From Leishmania mexicana MHOM/GT/2001/U1103 (Eukaryota > Euglenozoa > Kinetoplastea > Trypanosomatida > Trypanosomatidae): a DNA stretch of 64,000 nt. Of the stretch, positions 62,481 through 64,000 are shown one piece after another. The notes under the pieces are model-generated. The model had not been told where the DNA came from and searched no databases. It saw only the letters and a program-made list of their open reading frames with translations. The DNA lies in the NCBI RefSeq assembly GCF_000234665.1, contig NC_018331.1, positions 744,001-808,000 of the forward strand, written 5' to 3'. Numbering within the stretch: the stretch's first letter is position 1; every line of letters starts with the position of its first letter. Position numbers and translations under genes: made by a program.

Positions 62481-63755
62481 CCTTTCGGGGGCAGTCGAAT
62501 AATGGCCGGTAGGTGAAAAACACAGCGACGAAAAAGCGGTGGAGCAGGAGATCTTGGCAGAGGAGCGGAGTCGTGCAGTGTCCAGGTTGATGGAAAAAGA
62601 AGGAGGAGGGCGGGCGAGCGGGGGTTCATAGTGAGACGAACAGTCCGAAAACGGTGACCATGCGCGCAAAGAGGAGCACGCGCTGCGCATGGAGGGTCGA
62701 CACACACACACACACGCACACGTGCGCACACGCGCGAGGACCGCAGCGACGAGCAGCAGGTCAACCGGTAAGAGAGAGTGGCAGAGGGAAGAGAGAGGTA
62801 AGATGACGGTACAGTAGGTGGGAGGCCGAGAGTGCGAGGAAAACCGCCGCAGAGAAACCACTGCGATACCACGCCAAGGGGACAGATGACATGGTGCACA
62901 AGTCGGATGTCGCGACTGCTCGGGAGCAGCGGCGACGAAACGCTGCGCTTCCTCCTTCGGCGCGAATGCTGGCACGCGCATCAGCAAGCGTTGGGATACA
63001 CACGGCAACATGAAGGGAGGGGGGCTATTTGATTGCCAGCCTGAGAGAAAGAGAGAAATATACTCCCAGCGTCACCTCCGTCGCCCGTGACGTGTGAAAA
63101 GTAAACGATACGGCCGCGTGTGCGCAGGGCGGGACGCTGCCACGCACCATGGCAGACACACCCAAGCCTATTATTGTCGGTGTCCAAGACCACACACACA
63201 CACAAGAGCAAGTCTAAAACAAAAAGCAGTCGATGAAGGGAAGGTGAAAAGATAAGCACCATGCGCAACGGTCCTCCGAATACGAGCGTGCGACGCAACC
63301 AAACCAAAGAAGACCTTGGTCGCTGAAGAGGGCAGCGTGGGGCGGGGGGGGGGCAAGACGATGGCACAGATGGACAGCGGAGCGGGCCCTCAAGGCAGCG
63401 AGCCGCACACACACCCACACACACACGGACACACGTAGAGTGAGAGCGAGAGAGAGCGACAATAGAAATTACTACGAACCCATGGAAGAAAGCAAGGAAA
63501 AAAAAAGAGATACCAAGATATACGCGCACAAAGGCGAAGCGCGCCAGCACGACCTCATCACACGCCACTCCACCCCCTGCACTCGCCCCGTCCGAGGGAG
63601 CAGCATCACAGGAAGTGAAAGCACAAACCCGAGCAATGGGGAAGAAATAACATAGACTATAAGACTCATATCCAAAAGCATCCGCCAAGCGCCGCAGAGC
63701 AGCAGCAATGGCGAAATATTCAGATATATCCAGAGATAGACACGCACACACATAA

Positions 63756-63772
63756 ATATATATATATATATA
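63756..63772. repeat. (AT)n tract
   Basis: Alternating A/T of about 17 bases near the right edge, followed by a short CA run. Confidence 0.9.
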
Positions 63773-64000
63773 CACACACGAGACAAGGCGACAAGGACAC
63801 AATCCATGTGGAAAAGCAAACAGCACGCGGTGGTGAAGAGGGGGGAGGGGAGGGGAGGAGGTGGCGTCAGAAGGTGATGAGGCGACAGTGATAAACGAAA
63901 AACAAAAGCGGAAAGGGCAGCCGCTGCTGCCCTAGCAGTAGCGAACAACAAGAAGGCACACCGACCCTCCCCCTTTCATGCCCCCACCCACCCACTCACC

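Larger units (their letters stand above)
60427..64000. other. Long stretch without a supported gene
   Basis: About 3.6 kb to the window edge. 60427-61500 is purine-rich simple sequence. About 61540-62480 is more complex, unlike the flanks, but has no convincing long frame on either strand. 62480-64000 returns to CA, GA and poly-A sequence with an (AT)n tract at 63756-63772. It should include the 5' flank of the membrane-protein gene and the 3' UTR of a gene beyond the right edge. The frames here are short or compositional. Confidence 0.65.

Noticed and set aside
62406..63011. Minus-strand 201-codon frame near the right edge
   Set aside because: Ser/Leu/Cys-rich and spans a CA microsatellite; no motif or signal peptide that I trust.

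Overview
The window looks like a nuclear chromosome segment of a Leishmania species or a very close trypanosomatid. The evidence is intronless, GC-rich genes all on one strand; long low-complexity intergenic DNA full of GT/CA, GA, poly-A and poly-G tracts; and kinetoplastid-specific genes (trypanothione synthetase, an ATP-type PEP carboxykinase with a PTS1-like end, and a paraflagellar-rod-family protein). From memory, the order PEPCK to trypanothione synthetase matches L. major chromosome 27. I cannot assign a species from sequence alone.

All fifteen supported genes are on the minus strand, so the window is the inside of one polycistronic unit transcribed right to left. I see no convincing plus-strand gene, tRNA, rRNA or strand-switch region. 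Most long open frames on the plus strand are shadows created by GC-biased coding sequence. Several long minus-strand frames open at GTG or TTG, and I moved those starts to the first in-frame ATG.

Layout, left to right: 0-2.3 kb is low-complexity flank with a strong hairpin; 2.3-10.5 kb is a tandem array of three PEPCK copies, the middle one cut by a 100-N assembly gap; 12.9-19.8 kb is a giant coiled-coil protein with 768-bp internal repeats; 20.9-22.0 kb is a bacterial-type YchF ATPase with a mitochondrial-looking N-terminus; 22.8-27.9 kb is a large, probably myristoylated dual-specificity phosphatase with a gelsolin-like C-terminus; 30.2-32.5 kb is a paraflagellar-rod-type protein ending in SH3; 33.7-36.3 kb is an unrecognised protein; 38.5-40.5 kb is trypanothione synthetase-amidase; 41.3-43.3 kb is an unrecognised, possibly mitochondrial protein; 44.0-46.6 kb is MRE11; 48.0-51.8 kb is an unrecognised, possibly mitochondrial protein; 53.7-54.2 kb is a TVP23-type Golgi protein broken by a 100-N gap; 55.3-55.7 kb is a four-CX9C protein; 56.6-60.4 kb is a multi-pass membrane protein; 60.4-64.0 kb has no supported gene.

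As usual in trypanosomatids, neighbours are not functionally linked operons; shared transcription is resolved by trans-splicing and polyadenylation. The points most worth checking are the size of the gap in the PEPCK array and its two kinds of 3' flank, an Asn in place of a metal-ligand His in MRE11, the phosphatase-gelsolin fusion, the quadruple CX9C protein, the homogenised coiled-coil repeats, and the hairpin near the left edge.
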